Positions 26,675-35,070 of a DNA stretch of 64,000 nucleotides are shown piece by piece. The notes beneath the pieces were generated by a model. That model did not search any database, was not told where the DNA came from, and worked only from the letters and a program-made list of their open reading frames with translations. The position numbers and the translations under genes are program-made. Each line of letters opens with the position of its first letter. Position 1 is the first letter of the stretch. The stretch covers positions 297,414-361,413 of the forward strand of contig NZ_WWCJ01000004.1 of the NCBI RefSeq assembly GCF_009857475.1, written 5' to 3'. This stretch comes from Pseudoduganella guangdongensis. GTDB taxonomy: Bacteria > Pseudomonadota > Gammaproteobacteria > Burkholderiales > Burkholderiaceae_D.

Positions 26675-28159
26675 ATGCGCAACACCACCACCATGTTCCT
26701 GGCCCTGGCCACTGCCGGCGTCGTCGGTGCCGGTGCAGCCATCGCTGTCCAGCAGAGCCAGGCCTTCGCCGCCCCGCAGGCAACCGTCGCTGTCGCCGCC
26801 CCCGCCAATGCCGCCCAGGGCGCGCCGGCCCCTGTGCCCGCGCCGATGATTTCCCTGCCCGACTTCAGCGTGATTGCTTCGCGCAACGGCCCGGCCGTGG
26901 TGAACATCAGCACCACCGGCAGCACCAAGGCCCAGTACCGCGGCGAGCAGGATGCCGAAAATGACCCGTTCTACGAATTCTTCCGCCGCTTCCAGGCGCC
27001 CGGCCAGCGTGGCCGCGGCGGCGCGCCGGTGCCCTCGCACGGCGTCGGTTCCGGCTTTATCGTCAGCGCCGACGGCATCATCCTGACCAATGCCCACGTG
27101 GTGCGCGACGCCAGCGAAGTAACGGTCAAGCTGACCGACCGCCGCGAATTCCGCGCCAAGGTGCTTGGCTCCGACCCGAAGACCGACGTCGCCGTGCTGA
27201 AGATCGACGCCAAGAACCTGCCGGTGGTGCCGCTGGGCCGCTCGGGCGACGTCAAAGTGGGCGAGTGGGTGCTGGCCATCGGCTCCCCGTTCGGGCTGGA
27301 AAACACCGTCACCGCCGGCGTGGTCAGCGCCAAAGGCCGTTCGCTGCCGGACGACTCCAACGTGCCCTTCATCCAGACCGACGTGGCGATCAACCCCGGC
27401 AACTCGGGCGGCCCGCTGTTCAATACGCGCGGCGAAGTGATCGGCATTAACTCGCAGATCTACAGCCAGAGCGGCGGCTACCAGGGCCTGTCGTTCTCGA
27501 TCCCGATCGATGTGGCGACCCGCATCCGCGACCAGATCGTCGCCACCGGCAAGGTGGTGCACGCGCGCCTGGGCGTGCTGGTGCAGGAGGTGAACCAGGG
27601 CTTCGCCGATTCCTTCGACCTGGAGTCGCCGGAAGGCGCGCTGGTGTCGAACGTGGAGCGCGGCGGCCCGGCCGATAAGATCGGCCTGAAGGCGGGCGAC
27701 GTGATCCGCAAGATGAACGGCCAGAAGATCGTGGCATCGGGCGACCTGCCGGCCATGGTGGGCCAGGCCATGCCGGGTGATAAAGTCACGCTCGAGGTTT
27801 GGCGCCAGGGCAAGAACGTGACCCTGGAGGGCAAGCTGGGCAACGCCGCCGAGCGCAATGTGGCGGCGGTGCAGAACGACGAGGCGGCCAGCAAGCTGCG
27901 CCTCGGCCTGGCGCTGCGCCAGCTGGATCCGATGGAACGGCGCGAAGCCGGCCTGGCTTCGGGCCTGCTGATCGAGGATGCCGGCGGCGCCGCCGCCAGC
28001 GCCGGGGTGCAGCCGGGCGACGTTTTGTTGTCCGTGAACGGGCGCGCCGTCAATTCCGTGAACGAAGTGCGCGACCTCGTGGCAAAATCCACTAAATCGG
28101 TAGCGCTGCTGATTCAGCGCGGCGAGGACCGCATCTTTATCCCGGTGCGCCTCGGTTAA
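26675..28159 (+). CDS. DegP/DegQ (Do) family periplasmic serine protease
   Basis: A 494-residue HtrA-type protease: signal/anchor (about 5-32) followed by an Ala/Pro linker, trypsin-like domain with His141 (LTNAHVV), Asp171 (DVAVLKI) and Ser244 (NPGNSGGPL), then two PDZ domains (about 300-390 and 405-490). It degrades misfolded envelope proteins. The start at 26675 has AGGAG 8 bases upstream; an in-frame start 42 bases earlier is less likely because it adds residues before the signal. It is followed after 22 bases by a response regulator and sensor kinase, so the three genes probably form an envelope-stress operon. Confidence 0.94.
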   Translation: MRNTTTMFLALATAGVVGAGAAIAVQQSQAFAAPQATVAVAAPANAAQGAPAPVPAPMISLPDFSVIASRNGPAVVNISTTGSTKAQYRGEQDAENDPFYEFFRRFQAPGQRGRGGAPVPSHGVGSGFIVSADGIILTNAHVVRDASEVTVKLTDRREFRAKVLGSDPKTDVAVLKIDAKNLPVVPLGRSGDVKVGEWVLAIGSPFGLENTVTAGVVSAKGRSLPDDSNVPFIQTDVAINPGNSGGPLFNTRGEVIGINSQIYSQSGGYQGLSFSIPIDVATRIRDQIVATGKVVHARLGVLVQEVNQGFADSFDLESPEGALVSNVERGGPADKIGLKAGDVIRKMNGQKIVASGDLPAMVGQAMPGDKVTLEVWRQGKNVTLEGKLGNAAERNVAAVQNDEAASKLRLGLALRQLDPMERREAGLASGLLIEDAGGAAASAGVQPGDVLLSVNGRAVNSVNEVRDLVAKSTKSVALLIQRGEDRIFIPVRLG

Positions 28160-28181
28160 AAAACAATAAGGAAAGAATGTA

Positions 28182-28841
28182 ATGCGCCTCCTGCTGGTAG
28201 AAGATGACACGATGATCGGCGAGGTAGTGCTCGACCTGCTCAGGGCCGAGCACTACGCGGTCGATTGGGTCAAGGATGGCGCCATGGCCGACACGGCCCT
28301 GCAAACCCAGACTTACGACCTGGTGCTGCTGGACCTGGGCCTGCCCAAGAAGGACGGGCTGGAAGTCCTGCGTTCCATGCGCCTGCGCAAGGAGCTGACC
28401 CCGGTGCTGGTGGCCACCGCGCGCGACGCGGTGGAGCAGCGCATCGCCGGCCTGGACGCCGGCGCCGACGACTACGTGCTGAAGCCCTACGACCTGGACG
28501 AGCTGCTGGCGCGCATCCGCGCCTTGCTGCGGCGCGCCGCCGGCCGCGCCGAACCGGTGTTCGAGCACAAGGGCGTGTCGATCAACCCGCAAACGCGCGA
28601 AGTGATCGCCAACGGGCAGCCGGTCAACCTGTCGGCGCGCGAATGGGCGGTGCTGGAGGCGCTGATCGCGCGCCCCGGCATCGTGCTGTCGCGCGCCCAG
28701 CTTGAGGAAAAACTCTATAGCTGGAAGGACGAGGTCAATTCCAACGCGGTCGAAGTGTATATCCACGGCCTGCGCAAGAAGCTGGGGGCGGAGCTGATCC
28801 AGAACGTGCGCGGCCTCGGCTACATGGTGCCTAAAGCATGA
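28182..28841 (+). CDS. OmpR/PmrA-type response regulator
   Basis: A 219-residue regulator: receiver (1-120) with acidic pair ED/D (7-9), phosphoacceptor D51 in LVLLDLGLPKKDG, switch Thr in VATARD and K in VLKPYDLDEL; then a winged-helix DNA-binding domain (about 125-219; LSAREWAVLEALIARPG, VEVYIHGLRKKLG, VRGLGYM). Overlaps the kinase start by ATGA. Most like QseB/PmrA/TctD regulators. Ribosome site AAGGAAAG. Confidence 0.95.
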   Translation: MRLLLVEDDTMIGEVVLDLLRAEHYAVDWVKDGAMADTALQTQTYDLVLLDLGLPKKDGLEVLRSMRLRKELTPVLVATARDAVEQRIAGLDAGADDYVLKPYDLDELLARIRALLRRAAGRAEPVFEHKGVSINPQTREVIANGQPVNLSAREWAVLEALIARPGIVLSRAQLEEKLYSWKDEVNSNAVEVYIHGLRKKLGAELIQNVRGLGYMVPKA

Positions 28842-30175
28842 TGATGGCGGTCCCGAAGGTCAACGTCACGCACTCGCTGCGTGGGCGCCTGCTATGGTTT
28901 TTGCTGGCGGCGATCACCATGGCCGCCGTGGCGCAGGCCATGATCGCCTACAGTTCGGCCCTGAACGACGCCGACCAGATCTTCGACTACCACATGCAGC
29001 AGATGGCCATGTCGCTGCGTTCCAACGCGCCCATGGCCGCCACCGGCAACACCGACCCCAATGATCCCGGCAATGACGAGATGGTGGTGCAGGTGTGGAC
29101 GCCGGACGGCATCCAGGTCTTCCGCTCGCTGTCGCGCGCCGAGCTGCCGCAGCGCGCGGTGCTGGGCTTTTCCAATGTGCGCGCCAACGGCACCACTTAC
29201 CGCGTGTTCTCGGCGCAGACCGCAACCCAGACCATCCAGATCGCGCAGGACCTGGCGGTGCGCAAGCGCATGGCGGGCACGCTGGCGCTGCGCACCGTCG
29301 GCCCGATTGCCCTGATGGCGCCGGTGCTGATGCTGGTGGTGTGGTGGGTGGTCTCCGGCTCGCTAGGCCCGGTGGCGCGCGTGCAGCGGCAGCTGGCCTC
29401 GCGCAAGGCCGATGATCTGTCCGAGGTGTCGGACGCCGAACTGCCGGACGAGGTACGGCCGCTGGTGCAGGAACTGAACCTGCTGTTCAAGCGCGTCGGT
29501 ACCGCGTTTGAAGCGCAGCAGAATTTCGTGGCCGATGCCGCGCACGAGCTGCGCACGCCGCTGGCCGCGCTCAAGCTGCAAATCCTCAGCCTGGCGCGCG
29601 CCGACTGCAGCGAGGCGCGCGAGCTGGCGATCAGCCGCCTGGCGGCCGGCGTGGAACGCGCCTCGCGCCTGGTGGAGCAGCTGCTGGTGCTGGCGCGCAC
29701 CGAAGCGGCCGACGCCAAGCTGGAGCCGGTCAGCCTGACCGACCTGGCCAAGCGCGCCGTGGGCGATATGGCCGGCGCGGCGCAGGCGCGCGAGATCGAC
29801 CTGGGGCTGGAGCAGGCCGACGAGTCCACGGTGGAAGGGCAGGGCGACGCGCTGCTGATTTTGCTGCGCAACCTGGTCGACAACGCTGTCAAATACACGC
29901 CTGCCGGCGGCATGGTGGACGTCTCGGTGCTGGCCGCCAATGCCGGCGCCGGCGCGCGCCTGGTGGTCGAGGACAGCGGCCCCGGCATCGCGCCCGAGGA
30001 GCGCGAGCGCGTGTTCCACCGCTTTTACCGCGTGCCGGGCAGCGAAGCCCAGGGCAGCGGGCTGGGGCTGGCCATCATCCGCGCCATCGCCGAACGGCAT
30101 GGCGCGACGCTGGCGCTGGACGTCTCGGAACGCCTGGGCGGATTGAAAGTGACGGTGGAGTTTGCCCCGCGCTAG
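28838..30175 (+). CDS. sensor histidine kinase (QseC/TctE-like)
   Basis: A 445-residue membrane kinase: N-terminal membrane helix (about 13-35), periplasmic domain (about 36-150), second helix (about 155-175), HAMP-like linker, dimerisation/phosphoacceptor helix with FVADAAHELRTPLAALKLQ (His), and HATPase domain with N box LLRNLVDNAVKYTP, G1 EDSGPGI, F/G2 GSGLGLAIIRAIAERHG. It is coupled to the response regulator by ATGA overlap. Three consecutive ATG codons begin the frame; the first is used. The signal is unknown; the degP/Q neighbour suggests envelope damage. Confidence 0.94.
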   Translation: MMMAVPKVNVTHSLRGRLLWFLLAAITMAAVAQAMIAYSSALNDADQIFDYHMQQMAMSLRSNAPMAATGNTDPNDPGNDEMVVQVWTPDGIQVFRSLSRAELPQRAVLGFSNVRANGTTYRVFSAQTATQTIQIAQDLAVRKRMAGTLALRTVGPIALMAPVLMLVVWWVVSGSLGPVARVQRQLASRKADDLSEVSDAELPDEVRPLVQELNLLFKRVGTAFEAQQNFVADAAHELRTPLAALKLQILSLARADCSEARELAISRLAAGVERASRLVEQLLVLARTEAADAKLEPVSLTDLAKRAVGDMAGAAQAREIDLGLEQADESTVEGQGDALLILLRNLVDNAVKYTPAGGMVDVSVLAANAGAGARLVVEDSGPGIAPEERERVFHRFYRVPGSEAQGSGLGLAIIRAIAERHGATLALDVSERLGGLKVTVEFAPR

Positions 30176-30205
30176 AATGGCGTTTTCGACATCCGGAGCA
30201 GGGCA

Positions 30206-31333
30206 ATGCAGAAGATCGGTTTCTCGGGGACCTTGGACCCCATCACCAACGGCCATATGTGGGTCATTGGCGAAGCGCGTTCCATCGCCGAGGAAGTGGT
30301 GGTCTTCCTGTCCGAGAATTCCAGCAAGGCGCCCAAGTTCAGCGCCGAGGAGCGCAAGGCCATCGTGCTGGCCAGCTGCGCCGAGCTAGGCTGGGGCAAC
30401 GTCTCGGTGCAGATCGTGAAAAGCGAATACACGGCGCGCGTGGCCAAGCGCAACGGGGTCGACTACCTGATCCGCGGCATCCGCAGCACCGCCGATTTCG
30501 ATTATGAAAACCTGATCCAGCAAACCAATGTGGAAGTGATCGGCGGCGCCAAGACCCTGTTCGTGATGCCGCCGCGCGACCTCGGTTCGGTCAGCTCCAG
30601 CTTCGTGAAAGCGCTGGAAGGCCCGGTCGGCTGGAACTGGACCATGAAGAAATTCGTGCCCGCGCCGGCCTACCAGGCCTGGATCCTGGCCTGGCTGCGC
30701 AAGGAGTGGGACAGCCTGTGGCGCGAACGCCCGCACTGCGCCGAGTGGTTCGAGCGCCTGACGGGAGCCGCGGCCTACGGCGGCGCCGAGCGCCACTACC
30801 ACAACCTGGACCACTTGGTGCACGGCCTGGCCGAGATCCGCGCCTGGGCCGCCAATACCGGCGCCGCGCCGGCCGATGTGGCGCTGGTGAAGGCCGCCTT
30901 CTGGTTCCACGACGCGGTCTACGCCCATGGCGCCGGCGAGGTCTCGAACGAGGAAGCCAGCGCGCGCCTGTGGCTGGGCAGCGGCCTGGAGCCGGACGTC
31001 TTGCGCGCGGAGGACGTGGCGACGCTGATCCGCGCCACCGACCACTTCCAGGGCGGCGCCATCGTGCACCCGCTGAAAGACACCATGCTGTCGGTGGACC
31101 TGGCCATCCTCGGCCAGGAAGCCGTGGTGTACCAGGCCTACGCGCGCGGCATCCGCGCCGAATACGCCCACGTGCCGGAACAGCGCTACAACAGCCAGCG
31201 CGCCGCCATCCTGGCCCACCTGCGCGGCAAGGCCGAAGCCGGCACCCTGTTCGCCGACCCCTTCTTCACCGACAACTACACGGCCATGGCGATCGCCAAT
31301 ATGAGCGCCGAGCTGGCGCTGCTGCAGGCTTAA
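30206..31333 (+). CDS. CoaD-like nucleotidyltransferase fused to HD-domain phosphohydrolase
   Basis: A 375-residue two-domain protein. Residues 1-155 look like phosphopantetheine adenylyltransferase: GTLDPITNGHM (nucleotide-binding TNGH 14-17), LSENSSKAP, YLIRGIRSTADFDYE (88-102, CoaD RG-x-R block) and SSSFVKALEG. Residues 165-375 match a metal-dependent HD-superfamily phosphohydrolase (COG4339 type): HYHNLDH (197-203), WFHDAVY (HD 235-236), NEE (248-250), ATDH (277-280) and SVDLAILG (D298). Typical CoaD is about 160 residues and carries no such extension. It is likely a CoaD paralogue, not the housekeeping enzyme. Substrate unknown. Confidence 0.85.
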   Translation: MQKIGFSGTLDPITNGHMWVIGEARSIAEEVVVFLSENSSKAPKFSAEERKAIVLASCAELGWGNVSVQIVKSEYTARVAKRNGVDYLIRGIRSTADFDYENLIQQTNVEVIGGAKTLFVMPPRDLGSVSSSFVKALEGPVGWNWTMKKFVPAPAYQAWILAWLRKEWDSLWRERPHCAEWFERLTGAAAYGGAERHYHNLDHLVHGLAEIRAWAANTGAAPADVALVKAAFWFHDAVYAHGAGEVSNEEASARLWLGSGLEPDVLRAEDVATLIRATDHFQGGAIVHPLKDTMLSVDLAILGQEAVVYQAYARGIRAEYAHVPEQRYNSQRAAILAHLRGKAEAGTLFADPFFTDNYTAMAIANMSAELALLQA

Positions 31334-31521
31334 TTCCGGCCGGGGAGGGGCGCTGCCAGCTGCTGCCAGAAGCGCTCCACCTCCTCCAGCGCATGCGCCT
31401 TCTCGCACTTCTCCGACACGGCGCAGAGGATGAACTCCTCCGCCGACATGTGCTCCAGCGGCGCCCATTTCGCGATAGCGGAAATCACTTCGCCTGCCAG
31501 GTGGATAGTCATTGCAGCCAT
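31330..31521 (-). CDS. small hypothetical protein
   Basis: A 63-residue soluble protein (MAAMTIHLAGEVISAI), with two cysteines (LCAVSEKCEKA) and a likely helical C-terminal half. The ATG has a strong ribosome site (GGAGGAGGT). The stop overlaps the stop of the fusion gene by 4 bases. No family recognised. Confidence 0.55.
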   Translation of the reverse strand: MAAMTIHLAGEVISAIAKWAPLEHMSAEEFILCAVSEKCEKAHALEEVERFWQQLAAPLPGRN

Positions 31522-31594
31522 AGCACCTCCTCCGAGTGGAAAGTAAATCCACGATGCATCAATTAACCGGGGGAAGTTTTGCGTTACATCAAAG

Positions 31595-31665
31595 ATTCGG
31601 GGTCAGGTCTGACAATCGGACAATTTGCGTAGCAAATTGTCCGATTGTCAGACCTGACCCCGAAT
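31595..31665. repeat. REP-like perfect inverted repeat, copy 1
   Basis: A 34-base arm (starting ATTCGGGGTCAGGTCTGAC) followed by 3 bases GTA and the exact reverse complement, a perfect 34-bp hairpin. The GGGGTCAGGTCTGAC core is the type of dispersed palindrome found in many proteobacteria, probably of REP type. It lies 6 bases from the stop of the TonB-receptor gene, so it may also stop its transcription. A second copy is at 58581-58651. No transposase lies nearby. Confidence 0.88.
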
Positions 31666-31671
31666 TTTGGT

Positions 31672-34062
31672 TTAGAACTTGACGTGCAGGCGGGCGAAGT
31701 AGGAGACGCCGTTCAGGCCGAACTGGACGCTTTCGTACTTGAAGCCGTTGTCGGTTTCGTCCGGGTTCTGCTTGCTTGGGTGCACGTCAAAGATGTTGGC
31801 GGCGCCGAAGCTGAACTTGGCGTTCTTCAGGAAGCTGTAAGTGAAGCCGAGGTCGGCCGAGGTTTTCGCTTCGTACTTCTGGTTCGGCACGCCGGCTGCC
31901 GTGCCGCTCCAGGTGCCCAGTGTCTGCGGGCCGAAGTGGATCACCTTGAAGCTGGTTTCCAGCGCGCCGGTGACGTAGTCGAAGCCCAGCGTGGCTTTGC
32001 GGCGCGGGCCGCCTTGCTCCAGGTACAGGCGTTCGCGCTCGGACAGCAGCACGTCTTCAAAGCCGTTCAGCGCGGCCGGGGCGTGGATGTCGGTCACTTC
32101 GGTCTTGCTGAAGTTCATGGCCAGGAAGCTGGTCAGTTTGTTGCCGAACAGGCTGCCCTTGTGCGAGGCGGTCAGGTCCAGGCCCTGGGTCTTGGTGTCG
32201 ACCGAGTTGACGAAGAACTGCGCGCCGCCCACGCCCAGGGTCGCCAGCTTGGCGGCCAGGGCCGGGTAGTTGTCTTCGCTGAACAGGCCGGACAGCACGA
32301 TGCGGTCCTTGATGTTGATGCGGTACAGGTCGGCCGTGACCGACAGCGTGTCGTTCGGGGTCCAGGTCGCGCCCAGGGTGAAGCTGCGCGACTTCTCTTC
32401 CTTCAGCGGGTCGAGGCCGGCGATCTTGCCGACCGCGCCAACGGCCGGGGTGATCGAAATATCGGTCGGCACGCCGCCCACGAAGTCGGTGTAGGTGGAG
32501 GAGAAGTAAGCCTGCTGCAGCGATGGCGCGCGGAAGCCGGTGGAGGCCGAGCCGCGCAGCAGGACCGGGTCCGCCAGGCGGTAGCTGCCGGCAATCTTGC
32601 CGGTCACGGTGGAGCCGAAGTCGCTGAATTTCTCCCAGCGCAGGGCGCCCTGCAGCTTGGCGTCCTTGCTCAGGTCGAATTCCAGGTCGAGGTAGGCGGC
32701 GCTGCTGTGGCGTTTGGCGCTGGTCTCGTCGCTCGGACGGAAGCCGGGGAAGCCCTGGCTGCCGGCGCGGCCGCTGTCTTCCGCCGCGCCGTCGGCGTCG
32801 ATGTAGGAGCCCGGCTCGCCGGCGAAGATCTTGTATTTCTCGGCGCGGTATTCGGCGCCGAAGGCCACGTTCACGCCGTCGCCCACCAGGCCCTGGAAGT
32901 AGCGGTTCATGTCGAAGTTGGTGGTCGACTGCTGGAAGGAGAAGCCGCCGGCGTCGAATTCGCTCTTGCTGACGCCCTTGCCGCCGTTCAGGCGGTCGAG
33001 GTTGGCGATCGAGGCGTTCAGGGTGTTGCTGATGTTGTACATCAGGCGGTTGTAGCCGTAGGTTTGCGACAGGTCGGCATTCCAGTCGCCGAACTTCTGC
33101 TTGAAGCCGACGATGGCGTAGCGGTCGTCCAGGTCGCCGTTGATGAAAGGCACGAAGCCGTTCGGGTACATGGCGGCGGAGTTGCGGGTCGGCACGTCGT
33201 CGACGCCGTCGCGCGCCCAGGCGCCGCTCGAAGCGTCGCGCTGCTGCACGCCGCCGGTGAAGTAGACGCGGCCCGGGCCGGCCGGGAGTTCACCATTCAG
33301 GTACACGGTCTGGTTCTCGGTCTTGGAGTCGCCGATGGTGCGTGGGTTGCCCTCTTCGGCGCGGTTGGAGCGGCCGCGGTCGAGGTATTCGCCGGTGATG
33401 CCGACCGTGCCGCCCGCCACCGCAAAGCCGCAGTAGGCCGAGGCCAGCCAGTTCTTGCCGTCGCCGGCGCCATACTGGCCGAAGCCGACCGCCGATTCGC
33501 AGCCGACATTCTTTTTCAGGCCGATATCCATCACGCCGGCAATCGCGTCGGAGCCGTATTGCGCGGCGGCGCCGTCGCGCAGCACCTGCACGTCCTTGAT
33601 CGCCATCACGGGAATGGCGTTCATGTCGGTGCCGGTGGAGCCGCGGTTGCGCGCGCCGAAGATATTGACCAGGGCGGTGGTGTGGCGCCGCTTGCCGTTC
33701 ACCAGCACCAGGGTCTGGTCCGAGCTCAGGCCGCGCAGGGCGGCGGAGTCCACCAGGTCGGCGCCGTCGGCGCCGGTCTGGCGCGTCGAGTTGAACGAGG
33801 GCGAGATATAGGTCAGGGTTTGCGCCAGGTCGAACTGGGCGCCTTGCTCGCTGGCTTTCGACAGCGGGATCACGTCGATCGGCGCCACCGTGTCGGTGGT
33901 GGAGCTGGTGGCGCGGCGCGAACCGACCACGTTGACGACGGTCATGTCGCCGCTGGCGGTTTGCGTTTGTGCAATGGCCGGCAAGGCGGCCAGGGTGGAC
34001 AGGGCGCCGGCGCCATACAGCGCGGACAGGACGGCTTTGTGCAGCATCGAGTGACGGGTCAT
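31672..34062 (-). CDS. TonB-dependent outer-membrane receptor
   Basis: A 796-residue receptor: signal peptide (MTRHSMLHKAVLSALYGAGALSTLAALPAIAQ), a TonB-box-like DTVAPIDVI, plug domain (about 55-185; LRGLSSDQTLVLVNGKRRH, VQVLRDGAAAQYGSDAIAGVMDI), and a beta-barrel ending in the aromatic strand YFARLHVKF. The plug wording (SSDQTLVLVNGKRRHTTA, RDGAAAQYGSDAIAGV) is that of the large group of receptors for carbohydrates and other complex substrates. No substrate genes adjoin it and no Fur box is apparent, so its ligand is open. Ribosome site GGAGA. Confidence 0.93.
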   Translation of the reverse strand: MTRHSMLHKAVLSALYGAGALSTLAALPAIAQTQTASGDMTVVNVVGSRRATSSTTDTVAPIDVIPLSKASEQGAQFDLAQTLTYISPSFNSTRQTGADGADLVDSAALRGLSSDQTLVLVNGKRRHTTALVNIFGARNRGSTGTDMNAIPVMAIKDVQVLRDGAAAQYGSDAIAGVMDIGLKKNVGCESAVGFGQYGAGDGKNWLASAYCGFAVAGGTVGITGEYLDRGRSNRAEEGNPRTIGDSKTENQTVYLNGELPAGPGRVYFTGGVQQRDASSGAWARDGVDDVPTRNSAAMYPNGFVPFINGDLDDRYAIVGFKQKFGDWNADLSQTYGYNRLMYNISNTLNASIANLDRLNGGKGVSKSEFDAGGFSFQQSTTNFDMNRYFQGLVGDGVNVAFGAEYRAEKYKIFAGEPGSYIDADGAAEDSGRAGSQGFPGFRPSDETSAKRHSSAAYLDLEFDLSKDAKLQGALRWEKFSDFGSTVTGKIAGSYRLADPVLLRGSASTGFRAPSLQQAYFSSTYTDFVGGVPTDISITPAVGAVGKIAGLDPLKEEKSRSFTLGATWTPNDTLSVTADLYRINIKDRIVLSGLFSEDNYPALAAKLATLGVGGAQFFVNSVDTKTQGLDLTASHKGSLFGNKLTSFLAMNFSKTEVTDIHAPAALNGFEDVLLSERERLYLEQGGPRRKATLGFDYVTGALETSFKVIHFGPQTLGTWSGTAAGVPNQKYEAKTSADLGFTYSFLKNAKFSFGAANIFDVHPSKQNPDETDNGFKYESVQFGLNGVSYFARLHVKF

Positions 34063-34176
34063 GCGGTTTCTCCGACAAAAAGTTGCAGGTCATTCTATAG
34101 AACGCCGCCAACTATCGGTATGCGATGCTTGAATCGTCACGCCCCTGTGTTTTATTTTTGCAACATGGCCTAAATG

Positions 34177-35001
34177 CTAGGGCGCGCCCGGCACCGGCAT
34201 TGCGTTGCCGCCGACCAGGACCTGGCCGGCGGCCAGCGCGGTCTGCAGCAGGCAGGGTTGGCCGCGGTTGGCGCCCTGGTACAGCCGGATGCCGTGCCCG
34301 AGGTGGAGCGTGAGCGCGCCGGCGGCCACCCCGGTGGCGCTGTCTTCCAGGGCCGGGTCGAGGTGGTTGAAGTTGCGGCCTTCGAAGGCGCCGTCAGGGC
34401 GGCGGCACCAGGCGTACACGCCGCTCACCCCCTGCGCTTTACCCCAGTCGTGGATGGCGGCCAGGTCGGGCGCCAGCGCTTGCAGGGTGGCGCTGTCCGC
34501 CACCTCGGCCAGCAGTTTGGGGCTGCCCACCGAGGCGAGGGCGGGCGCCGAGGCCAGAGCCGGCCCGTGCCCCTGGCCCGGCGGGGCCAGCAGGCGGCGG
34601 GCCAGCCCGCCCAGGCCGGCTTCGCCCGGCCCGGGCACCACCTCAGGCGCCGTCTGCGGCGCGAGGGCGGCGAAGACCTGGTTGCCGCTGCGCGTCAGTT
34701 GCAAGGCCTGGCCGCGCAGGGCGGTGCGCACGGCCAGCGGGCCATTGCCGCCCGCCAGCAGGATTTTGCCGGCCGCCAGGGTGGCGTGCAGGCAGAGCGG
34801 GGAACGCATATGCGGGTAGAAGTAGTCCAGCGTCCACGCCGCGCCCGCGCTGCCGGGGTCGACGAAGACGCAGGCGCTTAGCTTGGCGTCTTGAGCGAAT
34901 GCTTGCCGCGCTTGCGCGTCCGGCGGGCCGTCGACGATGACCAGCGCCGGATTGCCGCCCAGCTTGTCGATCCCGAAACATTTCAGTTCATAAATATCCA
35001 T
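34177..35001 (-). CDS. PhzF family isomerase-like protein
   Basis: A 274-residue PhzF-type protein (diaminopimelate-epimerase fold): MDIYELKCFGIDKLGGNPALVI with the N-terminal GNPA block, SACVFVDP, LDYFYPHMRSPLCLHATLAAGK, RNFNHLDPALEDSATGVAAGAL (the conserved EDPATG/EDSATG segment) and GQVLVGGNAMPVPG. Catalytic roles of the family include isomerisation of dihydro-aromatic amino acids; the substrate here is unknown. The ATG at 35001 is preferred over the GTG two codons earlier. Divergent from dnaE2 with only 55 bases between starts, so LexA at the dnaE2 box might also affect it. Confidence 0.9.
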   Translation of the reverse strand: MDIYELKCFGIDKLGGNPALVIVDGPPDAQARQAFAQDAKLSACVFVDPGSAGAAWTLDYFYPHMRSPLCLHATLAAGKILLAGGNGPLAVRTALRGQALQLTRSGNQVFAALAPQTAPEVVPGPGEAGLGGLARRLLAPPGQGHGPALASAPALASVGSPKLLAEVADSATLQALAPDLAAIHDWGKAQGVSGVYAWCRRPDGAFEGRNFNHLDPALEDSATGVAAGALTLHLGHGIRLYQGANRGQPCLLQTALAAGQVLVGGNAMPVPGAP

Positions 35002-35050
35002 CGGCACAGGATACAGGAGGGTGGCGCCGGCTGCTGGCGGCGGTGTAAAA

Positions 35051-35070
35051 TACTGTATGGATATACAGTT
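35051..35070. promoter_or_regulatory. LexA (SOS) box overlapping the dnaE2 start codon
   Basis: TACTGTATGGATATACAGTT contains CTG-N10-CAG (35053-35068). The dnaE2 ATG (35057-35059) lies inside it. A -10-like TAAAAT is at 35046-35051, which would place transcription start close to the ATG. Confidence 0.9.

Noticed and set aside
30206..31333. Housekeeping coaD
   Set aside because: The fusion and the altered N-terminal wording (GFSGTLDPITNGH rather than the common YPGTFDP form) point to a paralogue; a separate coaD is expected elsewhere.
31595..31665. Perfect inverted repeat as an integration (att) site or a transposon end
   Set aside because: No integrase, tRNA or target duplication nearby, and a similar palindrome recurs at 58.6 kb between unrelated genes, which fits a dispersed REP element better.
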